Assembly: GCA_937146805.1 (NCBI GenBank)
Contig: CAKZRR010000039.1
Coordinates: 1 to 58,964 of the forward strand
Origin: an uncultured Owenweeksia sp.
GTDB lineage: Bacteria; Bacteroidota; Bacteroidia; Flavobacteriales; Schleiferiaceae
Reading direction: 5' to 3'
DNA: 58,964 nucleotides
Within the stretch, counting starts at the first letter, position 1. The number at the start of each line of letters is the position of its first letter. Under the pieces are notes generated by a model. It saw nothing but the letters and a program-made list of their open reading frames with translations, was not told the origin of the DNA and ran no database searches. Both the position numbers and the translations under genes were made by a program. Below, one piece after another: positions 51,372 through 58,964 of the stretch.

Positions 51372-52975
51372 TTAATCTTGAGGAACAGTACTTTTACCAA
51401 AGACAATGGTGAAACACGTACCTATATTTACCAAACTTTTTACCGAAATACTCCCGCCCAAGGCTTCTATCTGATTTTTAATTAAAAATAAGCCTAGTCC
51501 ACGTGCACTGGGTGACGATGGAATGTTTTATACATACCAAAAAGCTTCGCTCCGTATTTTTCTAAATCTATCCCTAAACCATTATCGGCAAAAGCCAGCT
51601 CGGTTTGTCCGGTTTTATTATTTATAGATGTTTTAACGCTTATTTCGAGCGGCACATTAGGTTGCCTAAAACGAATGGCATTCGAAAGTAAATTACGAAG
51701 TATCGATTGTAAATAATCAGGAACGTAGTTTACATAAGCTACCTCAAAATCAGTCTCTAACTCGGCCTCGGTACTCATTAGAGCCTCCTCCATTCGTGTG
51801 CTTATAGATAAAAACACTTTTTCAAAATATACTTTTTTGTAAGTTAAATCGGCTCTAGTTTGCACTCGTACCACCTCATTCAAATATTCCATTGATTCGT
51901 TTAATCGAACCGATACCTCCCCCATTTGCTCTAAATAAAAAGCCCGCTCCTTTTCAGTGGGGCTTTTAGACATTAAAGTTACCAAAGATTGGATATTGCT
52001 GCTATGCGAACGCAAATTATGCGAAATAATATGAGCAAAATCTAACAAGCGATTGTTCTGTTTTTGCAACAAACTCAATGAAGTTTGCAGGTGTAATTCC
52101 TTCTCTTTTATTTCATCTATATCCTGAAAAACACCCCTTAGCGCAATAACCTCTCCCTCTAAATTTAAAATTGGATAGCCTCTAGCACGTACCCATATTT
52201 CGCGGCTCTTGGCGGTTATTAACTTGTATTCAAAATCCCACTCTTGCTTTTTTTCTATTGCATTAGCTATGGCCTTATTTATACTATCGCGATAATCCGG
52301 ATGGTAAAAATTTATAGCCGTTTCCACATCCAGCTCCGTACCTAACGGGAGTTCGTGTATTTGGTACACTTGGTCGGACCAAGTAACCCTAGAGTTGGAT
52401 AAATCCACTTCCCAAGCACCAATTTTAGAAATAGTGCCCGCCTCATTCATCAAAAACTCACTGCGAACATTATTTAACTCCAACAACTTTCGTTCGTGAA
52501 TATCAGCCAAAGCCCCAACCATTTTTACAACGGCACCTTTGGTGTCCTTAAAAACCTTGGCACTGCCCTCAAACCAGCGGTAAGCACCACTTTTTAATTT
52601 AACTCTAAATTCTACCCGATAGGGTTTATTAAGGCGTAAATACGCTTCTAAAGATTTAGCAGCCTCGTCCCTATCATTTGGATGAATTCGCTCGGCAAAA
52701 CTTTCGTAGCTCGATTCGATTTCGTTGGGCTCAAAACCTAAAAGCCTATAGTAACTTTTAGACCAAAACTGTTCGCCTGAGCTTACATTCCATTCCCAAA
52801 AACCCGCGTTAATACCTTCCAGTACAAAACGTAACCGTTCTTCGCTCTCTATACGATCGTTTAGATACTCACGTAAGGTGGCATCTTTCATCTCTCCATC
52901 TAAAACAGCTCTTATGGATCCTATTTCATCCAAGCTATCTGTTTCTAAGTTTTGGTAGTGAGGTTTAATCGACAT
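51372..52975 (-). pseudogene. PAS-domain sensor histidine kinase with one-base frameshift
   Basis: As read, 493 residues ending at 51494 after FHRHPVHVD. N-terminal helix, then two PAS domains with PAC tails (WEWNVSSGEQFWSKSYYRLLGF; GAWEVDLSNSRVTWSDQVYQ), a HisKA-like helix with ISHNLRSHSSNIQSL (phospho-acceptor His) and the ATPase N and G1 boxes (RNLLSNAIRF, FADNGLGID). The G2 box and end are in another frame: SARGLGLFLIKNQIEALGGS, continuing to a stop at 51372-51374. One base is missing near 51509-51513 (GGG). Soluble, so senses cytoplasmic cues; no response regulator adjacent. Confidence 0.8.
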
Positions 52976-53326
52976 TAAAATAATAATTGGCCTACATAAA
53001 TTTAGTGGGAGAAATATAGGCGATTCATGTAATTTTTGGTTCTGTGGATTATTTTACGGTATTACTTTGTGTGTCGGTTGTAAATCCTAAAAAACTAAAC
53101 TGTTAAAAATCAAAATATTGTGTTCGGTCAAATATTTTATTTTCGATTATTATCTTTTTTAAGATTCCCTTCAAGATAGCTATATGTTATCTATCCGACA
53201 ATCAGTAATCCTATTCATTCTTTTAAAAGACGGGCTTTCAGCTGCACCCATGCTAGGTAGATATCAAATAAAAAGGCTCGTGTAATTAGTTTACACGAGC
53301 CTTTTAAAATTAATGTCATCTGAGAT
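52976..53326. other. Intergenic region between histidine kinase and OsmC genes
   Basis: About 350 AT-rich bases. It holds the terminator at 53271-53305 and, on the minus strand, TAAATTTA (near 53004) as a weak -7 box for the kinase. I see nothing else in it. Confidence 0.45.
53271..53305. terminator. Strong bidirectional terminator hairpin
   Basis: AAAAGGCTCGTGTAA and TTACACGAGCCTTTT form a perfect 15-bp stem around TTAGT. A and T flanks on both sides suit both strands; it ends the yebC-osmC unit. Confidence 0.9.
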
Positions 53327-53731
53327 TTATCTCCAATTAAACCGAATGTTTTGAACCAAATCAGGATGTAAACTTTTGGCTACTGGGCAATTACGCCCTA
53401 TTTCCTCTAACACCTTCATTACTTTAATATCTAGCTTGTTTTGCAGGTTAAGTTCTACCTCAATAGCACTTACACGTCTAGGCGCTGCTGCCATTATTTT
53501 AGTAACCTTGGCCGTGGCACCTTCTAAATCAAATCCTAAACTATTGGCCTTTATACCCATTACGGTAAGCATACAAGCTGCCAAAGATGTGGCCATGGTA
53601 TCGGTTGGTGAAAAGGCTTCTCCTTTACCGTGATTATCCGTAGGTGCATCGGTAATAAAGTGGTTTGAAGAAGCTGTGTGCGTTAACTCACATCGTAAAT
53701 TACCTAAATACTTAATTGTTGCTGTTGCCAT
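53327..53731 (-). CDS. OsmC-family peroxiredoxin-like protein
   Basis: 134 residues. OsmC/Ohr fold: LRCELTHTASSNHFITDAP, FSPTDTMATSLAACMLTVMGIKA with the first reactive Cys, and NCPVAKSLHPDLVQNI with the second Cys. It reduces organic hydroperoxides with thiol cofactors in relatives. It starts 3 bases after the yebC stop and is co-transcribed with it. Confidence 0.87.
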   Translation of the reverse strand: MATATIKYLGNLRCELTHTASSNHFITDAPTDNHGKGEAFSPTDTMATSLAACMLTVMGIKANSLGFDLEGATAKVTKIMAAAPRRVSAIEVELNLQNKLDIKVMKVLEEIGRNCPVAKSLHPDLVQNIRFNWR

Positions 53732-53734
53732 ATT

Positions 53735-54445
53735 CTACGAAATATTAGTGTAAACAGCCTGTACATCATCATCATCATCAATCTTCTCTAGCAGCTTTTC
53801 AATGTCTTCCATTTGTTCATCACTAAACTCTACCGGAGAGGTGGGAAACCGTTGAAGCGAAGCTTTTTGTACCTCTAGCTTAAGATCTTCCAAAGCCGCT
53901 GAAAGTGTTCCGAAGTTGGTATAATCTCCGTATAAAAACACGGTATCCTCCTCTTGTTCTATATCTTCCAAGCCGGCATCAATTAATTCCAGCTCTAGTT
54001 CTTCAAGATCAACTTCTTCGGTAGCCTCTAATTCAAAAACGGCTCTTCGGTTAAACATAAACTCTAATGAGCCCGTTGGTACCAAGCTACCTCCTGCTTT
54101 ATTGAAATAAGATTTTACATTCGCTACTGTTCTAGTGGTATTATCAGTCGCGCATTCTACAAAAACCAAAACACCACTGGGGCCTTTTCCTTCGTAATTT
54201 ACTTCTTCAAAGTTTTCAGCATCCTTCGCTATTGCCCGCTTTACAGCATTTTCAATATTATCCTTAGGCATGTTTTGTGCCTTGGCATTTTGAATAGCTG
54301 TACGCAAACTCGAATTCGTATCAGGGTCAATACCCCCCTCTTTGGCGGCCATTGTTATGGCTTTCGCCAATCTTGGAAAAAGACGCGACATCTTTCCCCA
54401 TCTTTTCATTTTTGCAGCTTTGCGATATTCAAAAGCTCTTCCCAT
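53735..54445 (-). CDS. yebC: YebC/PmpR-family translation or transcription factor
   Basis: 236 residues: [23 protein letters not shown] start, then [40 protein letters not shown] and [28 protein letters not shown], the most conserved part of the family. YebC proteins have been shown to relieve ribosome stalling at proline-rich stretches; older work calls them DNA-binding regulators. TAAATTTG about 20 bases upstream is a good -7 box. Followed by osmC. Confidence 0.93.
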   Translation of the reverse strand: MGRAFEYRKAAKMKRWGKMSRLFPRLAKAITMAAKEGGIDPDTNSSLRTAIQNAKAQNMPKDNIENAVKRAIAKDAENFEEVNYEGKGPSGVLVFVECATDNTTRTVANVKSYFNKAGGSLVPTGSLEFMFNRRAVFELEATEEVDLEELELELIDAGLEDIEQEEDTVFLYGDYTNFGTLSAALEDLKLEVQKASLQRFPTSPVEFSDEQMEDIEKLLEKIDDDDDVQAVYTNIS

Positions 54446-54559
54446 AATTTTTTCTTTATAAAGGCAAATTTAAAGGCATTCAGCAATCTTCAAAACTTAA
54501 AGCAATATTTGCCACTTTTTTGTTTGATAACTGCTCAATGCCTCTGTTAGCACTAACTT

Positions 54560-55375
54560 TTACACATTGTTTACATGCACATCCATTTGTGGAAACGGAA
54601 TGGTAATATTGTTTTCATCTAGGGCAATTTTTCCTTGCTCCATAATGTCACCCATTACTGTCCAGTAATCTTCGGGCTTGCACCAAGGACGTACTGATAA
54701 ATTAACCGAGCTATCTCCCAACTCAGATACGATAAGACTTGGAGCCGGATCCGAAAGTACCAATTCGTGCTTCTCCATCATGTTAATGAGCACCTCACGA
54801 GCTTGTTTAATATTAGATTCATAGGAAATACCCATGGCCAGGTTTACTCTTACTTTTCCTTCGGATGAATAGTTTTTAATACTACCGCTGCTCATAGCGC
54901 CATTGGGAACAATAATAGTTTCGTTCTCAGTATTCACCAAAACAGTGGTAAAAATTTGAATCTCTTTTACGCCCCCCATTTCGCCTTGCGCGGATATTAA
55001 ATCGCCCACCTTGTATGGTTTAAATATGATAATTAAAACACCTCCCGCTAAGTTTGCCAAGGCTCCTTGCAATGCTAAACCTATGGCTAAACCTGCCGCG
55101 CCTAACACTGCTATAAATGAGGTTGTTTCAATTTCTAATATAGAAGCTATGCTAATAAACAATATAAGTTTTAAACCCCACGAAATTAAATTGCCCAAAA
55201 AACGAATAAGAGTTACCTCTAGCTTGGCTCTTTCCATGCTTTTATGAGCTATACGCCCCAGCCATTTCACCACTTTTAATCCTCCCCACAAGGCTATTAA
55301 AGCCAACAAAACTCTAGGTGCGTACATCATCACCATTTCAATAATTTTATCCCAATACACTTCTAATTTCTCCAT
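54560..55375 (-). CDS. Small-conductance mechanosensitive channel (MscS family)
   Basis: 271 residues, the length of E. coli MscS. Three N-terminal membrane helices, the pore-lining TM3 with its Gly/Ala pattern (AAGLAIGLALQGALANLAGGVLIIIFKPYKVGD), then the beta domain and C-terminal alpha/beta part (MDVHVNN end). It opens under hypo-osmotic stress to release solutes. TACTTTTG about 25 bases upstream on the minus strand is a plausible -7 box. Confidence 0.92.
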   Translation of the reverse strand: MEKLEVYWDKIIEMVMMYAPRVLLALIALWGGLKVVKWLGRIAHKSMERAKLEVTLIRFLGNLISWGLKLILFISIASILEIETTSFIAVLGAAGLAIGLALQGALANLAGGVLIIIFKPYKVGDLISAQGEMGGVKEIQIFTTVLVNTENETIIVPNGAMSSGSIKNYSSEGKVRVNLAMGISYESNIKQAREVLINMMEKHELVLSDPAPSLIVSELGDSSVNLSVRPWCKPEDYWTVMGDIMEQGKIALDENNITIPFPQMDVHVNNV

Positions 55376-55550
55376 TATATTATTGTTTATACGTTTTATT
55401 TTTTTTCAAAAGTAATTGTTTTAGCCAATGAGCCAAAGTAAAAATAACGTAAGCTAACCACCTTTAAACCAGTAAATTTTTGAAGTTTCATTTAAAAAAT
55501 CAATATTTGGCGCATCCGTATTTTCCTAATAATATTTAAGCCTTTAACTT

Positions 55551-56507
55551 TTGAATTACCCCAAGTATTCATACCTCTATCTTACCGTTTTATTCGCCTT
55601 TGCATCAGTTTTATTTACAGGTTGCCACAAGCCCGCTAACCTAAATTCGGTGGCTATTGAAACCAACTATAAAACCGAAAACGTTTTTGTGGTAGTTATT
55701 GATGGCCCAAGGTATAGTGAGACATGGGGTGACCCTACTCATTCGTTAATCCCAAATATGCATAATACCCTAGCGGGAAAAGGAATTATTAACCAAGAGT
55801 TTTACAACTTGGGTACTACGCATACTATGCCTGGGCATACTGCGGTAGCCACTGGAACATATGAAGATATTAGCAATACCGGCAGGCAATACCCTTCCAA
55901 CCCTTCCTTTTTACAGCATTGGTTATATCAAACACAAAATGCCCCAGCCAAAGCTTGGGTCGTAGGCTCCAAAAAGAAACTACAAGTGCTCTCCAATTGT
56001 TCTAGCGTAAGCTGGCGTAACTCCTACTTACCATCGGTTAATACCGTAGATAGACTTGATAAAGAAACCTTTAAAGAGGTAAAGAAAATAATCAGCACCC
56101 ATCATCCTAAACTAATGTTAATCAATTTAAAAGGCCCTGATTTTTGGGGCCATGGCGATGATTGGTTTATGTATAAATATGGTATTAGACAAACAGATAG
56201 TATGCTAAATGCACTGGTTACTATTATTGAAACCGACTCGGTATATGCGGGGAAAACCAGCCTTATAATGACCAACGATCATGGCCGACATTTAGAAGGA
56301 ATGCAAAACGGTTTTGTAAGCCATGGCGATAAGTGCTTAGGCTGCACACACATTAACTTTTATGCCTATGGGCCTGATTTTAAATCTGGAGTAATACTTA
56401 ACAACCAACGCCACCTTATAGACGTTGCCCCAACCGTTGCTGAACTACTAGGTTTTAAAATGGAGCAAGTAAAAGGTGATATAATGACTGAACTTTTTAA
56501 GGAATGA
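55551..56507 (+). CDS. Lipoprotein of the alkaline-phosphatase/phosphodiesterase superfamily
   Basis: 318 residues. N terminus MNYPKYSYLYLTVLFAFASVLFTGCHK is a lipoprotein signal (F-T-G-C). The enzyme core follows: VVVIDGPRYSETW (metal Asp), THTMPGHTAVATG (nucleophile Thr), LINLKGPDFWGHGDD (Asp/His metal site), MTNDHGRH (Asp-His). This is the metal-dependent phosphodiesterase/phosphopentomutase-like fold. The TTG start at 55551 overlaps a TAACTTTT promoter-like sequence, so the start is uncertain. Overlaps the next gene (ATGA). Confidence 0.82.
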   Translation: MNYPKYSYLYLTVLFAFASVLFTGCHKPANLNSVAIETNYKTENVFVVVIDGPRYSETWGDPTHSLIPNMHNTLAGKGIINQEFYNLGTTHTMPGHTAVATGTYEDISNTGRQYPSNPSFLQHWLYQTQNAPAKAWVVGSKKKLQVLSNCSSVSWRNSYLPSVNTVDRLDKETFKEVKKIISTHHPKLMLINLKGPDFWGHGDDWFMYKYGIRQTDSMLNALVTIIETDSVYAGKTSLIMTNDHGRHLEGMQNGFVSHGDKCLGCTHINFYAYGPDFKSGVILNNQRHLIDVAPTVAELLGFKMEQVKGDIMTELFKE

Positions 56508-57133
56508 ATAAAAGGAAACTTTATACCATATTGAGCATCTGCATTAGCACTATACTTTGGAGCCAAAAGGAAAAAGCCGAATTTACTTTTGATGCAGGAA
56601 TGAGCTATATGGGTGTTGACCTTACCGAAAGATTGGAAATGCAATACGGACTAGGCATAAAACGTGGTAATCACAACTTACGAATTGCTCCCATTATTCA
56701 AACCTACTCAAGCGAAGCACAAAACGCACCCAATAACATTAAACTCAATGGGGCGGCTTTAAATTACCTGTTTTGTATTGAAACCCAGTTTAAAAAGCTA
56801 GACCTCCTTTTTGGTTATGAGGTTACTCTACAGCGTTACGAAAATGAATGGGAAGGCACTTTTTTTGATGATGTAAAACAAGAGTTTATTGTCTATCAAT
56901 ACGAATCAAAAGAAGCCTACTCTGCCAACACACTTGGCTATGGTTTCGCCTTTAAAATAATACCCTGTTTGGAGGTTAGAAGTATGATTGAGGTTGGCGT
57001 TTACCTTTCCAGCTTCAAAGGTGAAAAGGAGGGGAATTCGGTACAACCCGTTAATCAAAGGATTGATTTTAGAGGTTATGATGATTTTGGTTTTGTTTGG
57101 AAAAGCAACATAAGAATAGTTTACACTTTTTAA
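56504..57133 (+). CDS. Probable outer-membrane beta-barrel protein
   Basis: 209 residues with signal peptide (MNKRKLYTILSICISTILWSQ). Alternating hydrophobic/polar strands (LNYLFCIETQFKKLDLLFGYEVTLQRYEN) and a final strand ending in Phe (SNIRIVYTF), as for outer-membrane barrels. Coupled by a 4-base overlap to the phosphodiesterase lipoprotein. Function unknown. Confidence 0.65.
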   Translation: MNKRKLYTILSICISTILWSQKEKAEFTFDAGMSYMGVDLTERLEMQYGLGIKRGNHNLRIAPIIQTYSSEAQNAPNNIKLNGAALNYLFCIETQFKKLDLLFGYEVTLQRYENEWEGTFFDDVKQEFIVYQYESKEAYSANTLGYGFAFKIIPCLEVRSMIEVGVYLSSFKGEKEGNSVQPVNQRIDFRGYDDFGFVWKSNIRIVYTF

Positions 57134-57200
57134 AGCCCGTTAATTTCTTGGTATAGACTTTATCTATCTCCGTAAGCCCCCTATTCTGTTATTTTGAAAT

Positions 57201-57208
57201 TAACTTTG
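57201..57208 (+). promoter_or_regulatory. -7 promoter box of the MFS exporter gene
   Basis: TAACTTTG matches TAnnTTTG, 24 bases before the GTG start at 57232, giving a leader of roughly 19 bases. Confidence 0.45.
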
Positions 57209-57231
57209 TGGCCTTCATTTAAAACCATTTT

Positions 57232-58431
57232 GTGAATCAATCCGAAAAGCGCCAATTCATTTGGATCTTAGGTGCTATCGCTGCTTTAGGCCCCTTTTCT
57301 ATTGACATGTATTTGCCTGCTTTTGGCGCCATAGCTAAAAGCTTAGGTAGCACTAATGCCCAAGTCGCCCTTAGCCTTAGCAGTTACTTTATCGGCATTT
57401 CGGTTGGGCAGTTAATTTACGGACCATTGCTTGATAAATTTGGCAGAAAGCCTCCCCTAATAGTGGGCTTATCTCTTTACCTTATAAGTGCTATCGCCTG
57501 TGTGGCTGCTCCCAATGTAGAAACTTTAATCGCTCTTAGATTTATAATGGGCATGGGCGGTTGTGCGGGTATGGTTGCCAGCCGAGCTATGGTGCGCGAT
57601 AGTTTTGAAACCAAAGAGATGGCGCGAGTTTTCTCCACACTTATACTAATTATGGGGGTGGCTCCTATTGTAGCTCCAACAATGGGCGGTTTACTAGTAC
57701 AAGAGGTAAGTTGGCATTATATATTTTGGATACTCGCTATTTTTTCATTGGCTTTAACTTTTGTTATTTTTAAACTGATAAAAGAAACCAGCACTCCCAA
57801 TGCCTCGGTATCATTACAACCCATGGCCGTTGCTAAAAACTACTGGAATATTTTAAAAAACAAACAATTTGTAAAATACTGCTTTATGGGCAGTTTTGCC
57901 ATGGCTGGCATGTTCGCTTATATAGCCGACTCTTCCTTTGTTTTTATGGATTTATACGGTTATTCAGAGTTTAAATACGGATGGTTTTTTGGGTTAAATG
58001 CACTAGGATTTATTGGAGGAAGCCAACTAAATAGATACCTGCTTAAAACAAACAAAGCCATAACACTTACTCGTTTTTTTATGATTGCCTTGCTGCTGTT
58101 GGCCATCTGTATCGCGGTATTTCTACAGTTACAATGGCTCAACGATATTTGGCTGCTGGGTACCATCTTTTTTTTCTTAACCTTTTTAGGTTTTATAAAC
58201 CCTAATAGTACCGCCCTAGCTTTAGAACCATTTAAAAGTAATGCAGGTATTGCCTCTGCCCTTTTGGGCTTTTTTAGGATGCTTATTGGTGCTGCAAGCT
58301 CCGCAGCAGTAAGTATTTTTAATAACGGAAGCCAGAACGTTATGATTTACACCATGATTGGTTGCTCCATGCTAGCCGCGCTTTTCTTGTTTGGAGGAAA
58401 TAAATCCGTTTCCGTTAAATCCAACTTATAA
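57232..58431 (+). CDS. Bcr/CflA-family multidrug exporter (MFS)
   Basis: 399 residues, GTG start, 12 membrane helices. Features of the DHA1 Bcr/CflA group: FSIDMYLPAFGAIAKSLG (motif D1-like), YGPLLDKFGRKPPLIVGLSLY (motif A), FIMGMGGCAGMVASRAMVRD (motif B region) and APIVAPTMGGLLV (motif C, the antiporter motif). Proton-driven export of drugs such as bicyclomycin in relatives. Own promoter; convergent with the last gene. Confidence 0.9.
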   Translation: MNQSEKRQFIWILGAIAALGPFSIDMYLPAFGAIAKSLGSTNAQVALSLSSYFIGISVGQLIYGPLLDKFGRKPPLIVGLSLYLISAIACVAAPNVETLIALRFIMGMGGCAGMVASRAMVRDSFETKEMARVFSTLILIMGVAPIVAPTMGGLLVQEVSWHYIFWILAIFSLALTFVIFKLIKETSTPNASVSLQPMAVAKNYWNILKNKQFVKYCFMGSFAMAGMFAYIADSSFVFMDLYGYSEFKYGWFFGLNALGFIGGSQLNRYLLKTNKAITLTRFFMIALLLLAICIAVFLQLQWLNDIWLLGTIFFFLTFLGFINPNSTALALEPFKSNAGIASALLGFFRMLIGAASSAAVSIFNNGSQNVMIYTMIGCSMLAALFLFGGNKSVSVKSNL

Positions 58432-58433
58432 CC

Positions 58434-58964
58434 TTACAATTTTTGATAGTAAAATAAGAAAGGTGTAAAATTCTGAACCTTCTCGCTCAGTGTATAATAC
58501 CCACCATTGGGCTCCCAACAAATGGCCTCGCCTTGCAGTTCAATAGGGTCATAAGGAAGTAATTTTGGCTCTACCAAGGCCAACATATCCAGGGTACTTT
58601 GAGTGCTACTCTTTTCAAATAGCAAAATACTGTAGTAGCTTTTTAGCAGCAGCCTATTTCCATCTTCCGATATATCAGCTGCGGTAACGGCCGTAGTGGG
58701 TAAGTTTCCCATAAACTGAAGCGTGTTTATCTTATTTAAATCAATACTATCTGATGATAAAAAATAGACACCCACCGCTGCTTCACGCTTACTAACAATC
58801 CAAATATTACCATTTATAGGATCTACCCACATAGCCTCGGCATCCTTGGCGCTATCTGGGTATGCAATTTTAATCAATAGAATTCCCCGAGGCTCTGCCT
58901 CGGGTGTCGGGTAAAGATATTTAGATTTGTGACTATGAGTGAGCATATTCACAAGAGTCATAAT
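58434..58964 (-). CDS. Hypothetical propeller-like protein, 5' end outside window
   Basis: At least 176 residues; the frame is open at the right edge, so the ATG near 58961 is probably internal. It contains AKDAEAMWVDPINGNIWIVSKREA and ITAADISEDGNRLLLKSYYSILLFEK, beta-propeller-style strands with a possible metal-side Glu/Asp, plus GEAICWEPNGGYYTLSEK near the end. It resembles Bacteroidota proteins that read as SdiA-regulated or phytase-like propellers, without certainty. Convergent with the exporter gene. Confidence 0.6.
   Translation of the reverse strand: MMTLVNMLTHSHKSKYLYPTPEAEPRGILLIKIAYPDSAKDAEAMWVDPINGNIWIVSKREAAVGVYFLSSDSIDLNKINTLQFMGNLPTTAVTAADISEDGNRLLLKSYYSILLFEKSSTQSTLDMLALVEPKLLPYDPIELQGEAICWEPNGGYYTLSEKVQNFTPFLFYYQKL

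Noticed and set aside
1-58964. tRNA or rRNA genes, especially at the island ends
   Set aside because: I looked for tRNA-like cloverleaf and rRNA segments in all spacers and recognised none; the island target is mnmE, not a tRNA. A dedicated RNA search could still find a small ncRNA.

Overview
ORGANISM. From about 2.2 kb onward this looks like a Bacteroidota chromosome, probably Flavobacteriales-like. The signs are many TAnnTTTG-type -7 promoter boxes, a secreted protein with a type IX sorting domain, a DUF4294 protein, short SIS-only KdsD, group III truncated haemoglobin, AT-rich DNA and AT-rich spacers with complex inverted repeats. The first ~2.2 kb does not fit. It carries a membrane methyl-accepting chemotaxis protein and the start of an EAL-domain protein, both gammaproteobacterial in style, and the EAL frame runs straight into a Bacteroidota-like protein tail. 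I read this as a chimeric assembly join or a very abrupt cross-phylum junction. Two likely one-base frameshifts (near 2695-2703 and 51509-51513) also advise caution about base-level quality. LAYOUT. 1-2.2 kb: foreign-looking MCP and EAL fragment. 2.2-9.3 kb: small secreted or lipoprotein genes separated by structured spacers, two HxlR regulators, each divergent from a likely target (SnoaL-like protein plus SDR; a DsbA-like lipoprotein). 10-17.1 kb: glycosyltransferase, miaE, DUF389 membrane protein, DUF4294 protein, accC and mnmE. 17.08-38.94 kb: a ~21.9 kb integrative element at the 3' end of mnmE, bounded by 16-bp direct repeats (15/16 identical) that recreate the last codons of mnmE. 39.3-58.96 kb: ordinary chromosome with a possible attC-like site, a cupin/GNAT pair, truncated haemoglobin, glutathione peroxidase, lolD, three Kdo-pathway genes (kdsD, kdsA, kdsC), a SatD/DUF3307 pair behind three evenly spaced palindromes, fabI, a frameshifted PAS histidine kinase, OsmC, YebC, MscS, a phosphodiesterase lipoprotein and a Bcr/CflA-type exporter. 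THE ISLAND. From left to right it holds a zinc-finger/HTH protein, a tyrosine recombinase, an unknown 357-aa protein, an AGTAAGA repeat cluster, two small HTH proteins and a VirE-N/DUF3987 primase-type protein (the mobility and replication module). Next come an XRE regulator and a 682-aa prokaryotic Argonaute whose PIWI catalytic aspartates appear to be replaced, with a Fur-family gene overlapping the Argonaute stop codon (ATGA). The cargo continues with metal resistance: a CzcA-TolC fusion, a CzcB-type adaptor, an ICMT-like methyltransferase, a Zn/Cd/Pb P-type ATPase, an ArsR regulator with its palindromic operator, a MerT-MerP fusion and a GDCC protein. A ~1.2 kb non-coding segment with two long hairpins follows, then a DUF6943-like protein, a conserved unknown 268-aa protein and a staphylococcal-nuclease-like protein next to the right end. 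No relaxase or conjugation gene is visible, so if the island moves between cells it probably relies on helper functions. The most interesting system is the Argonaute module inside this mnmE-targeting, metal-resistance island.
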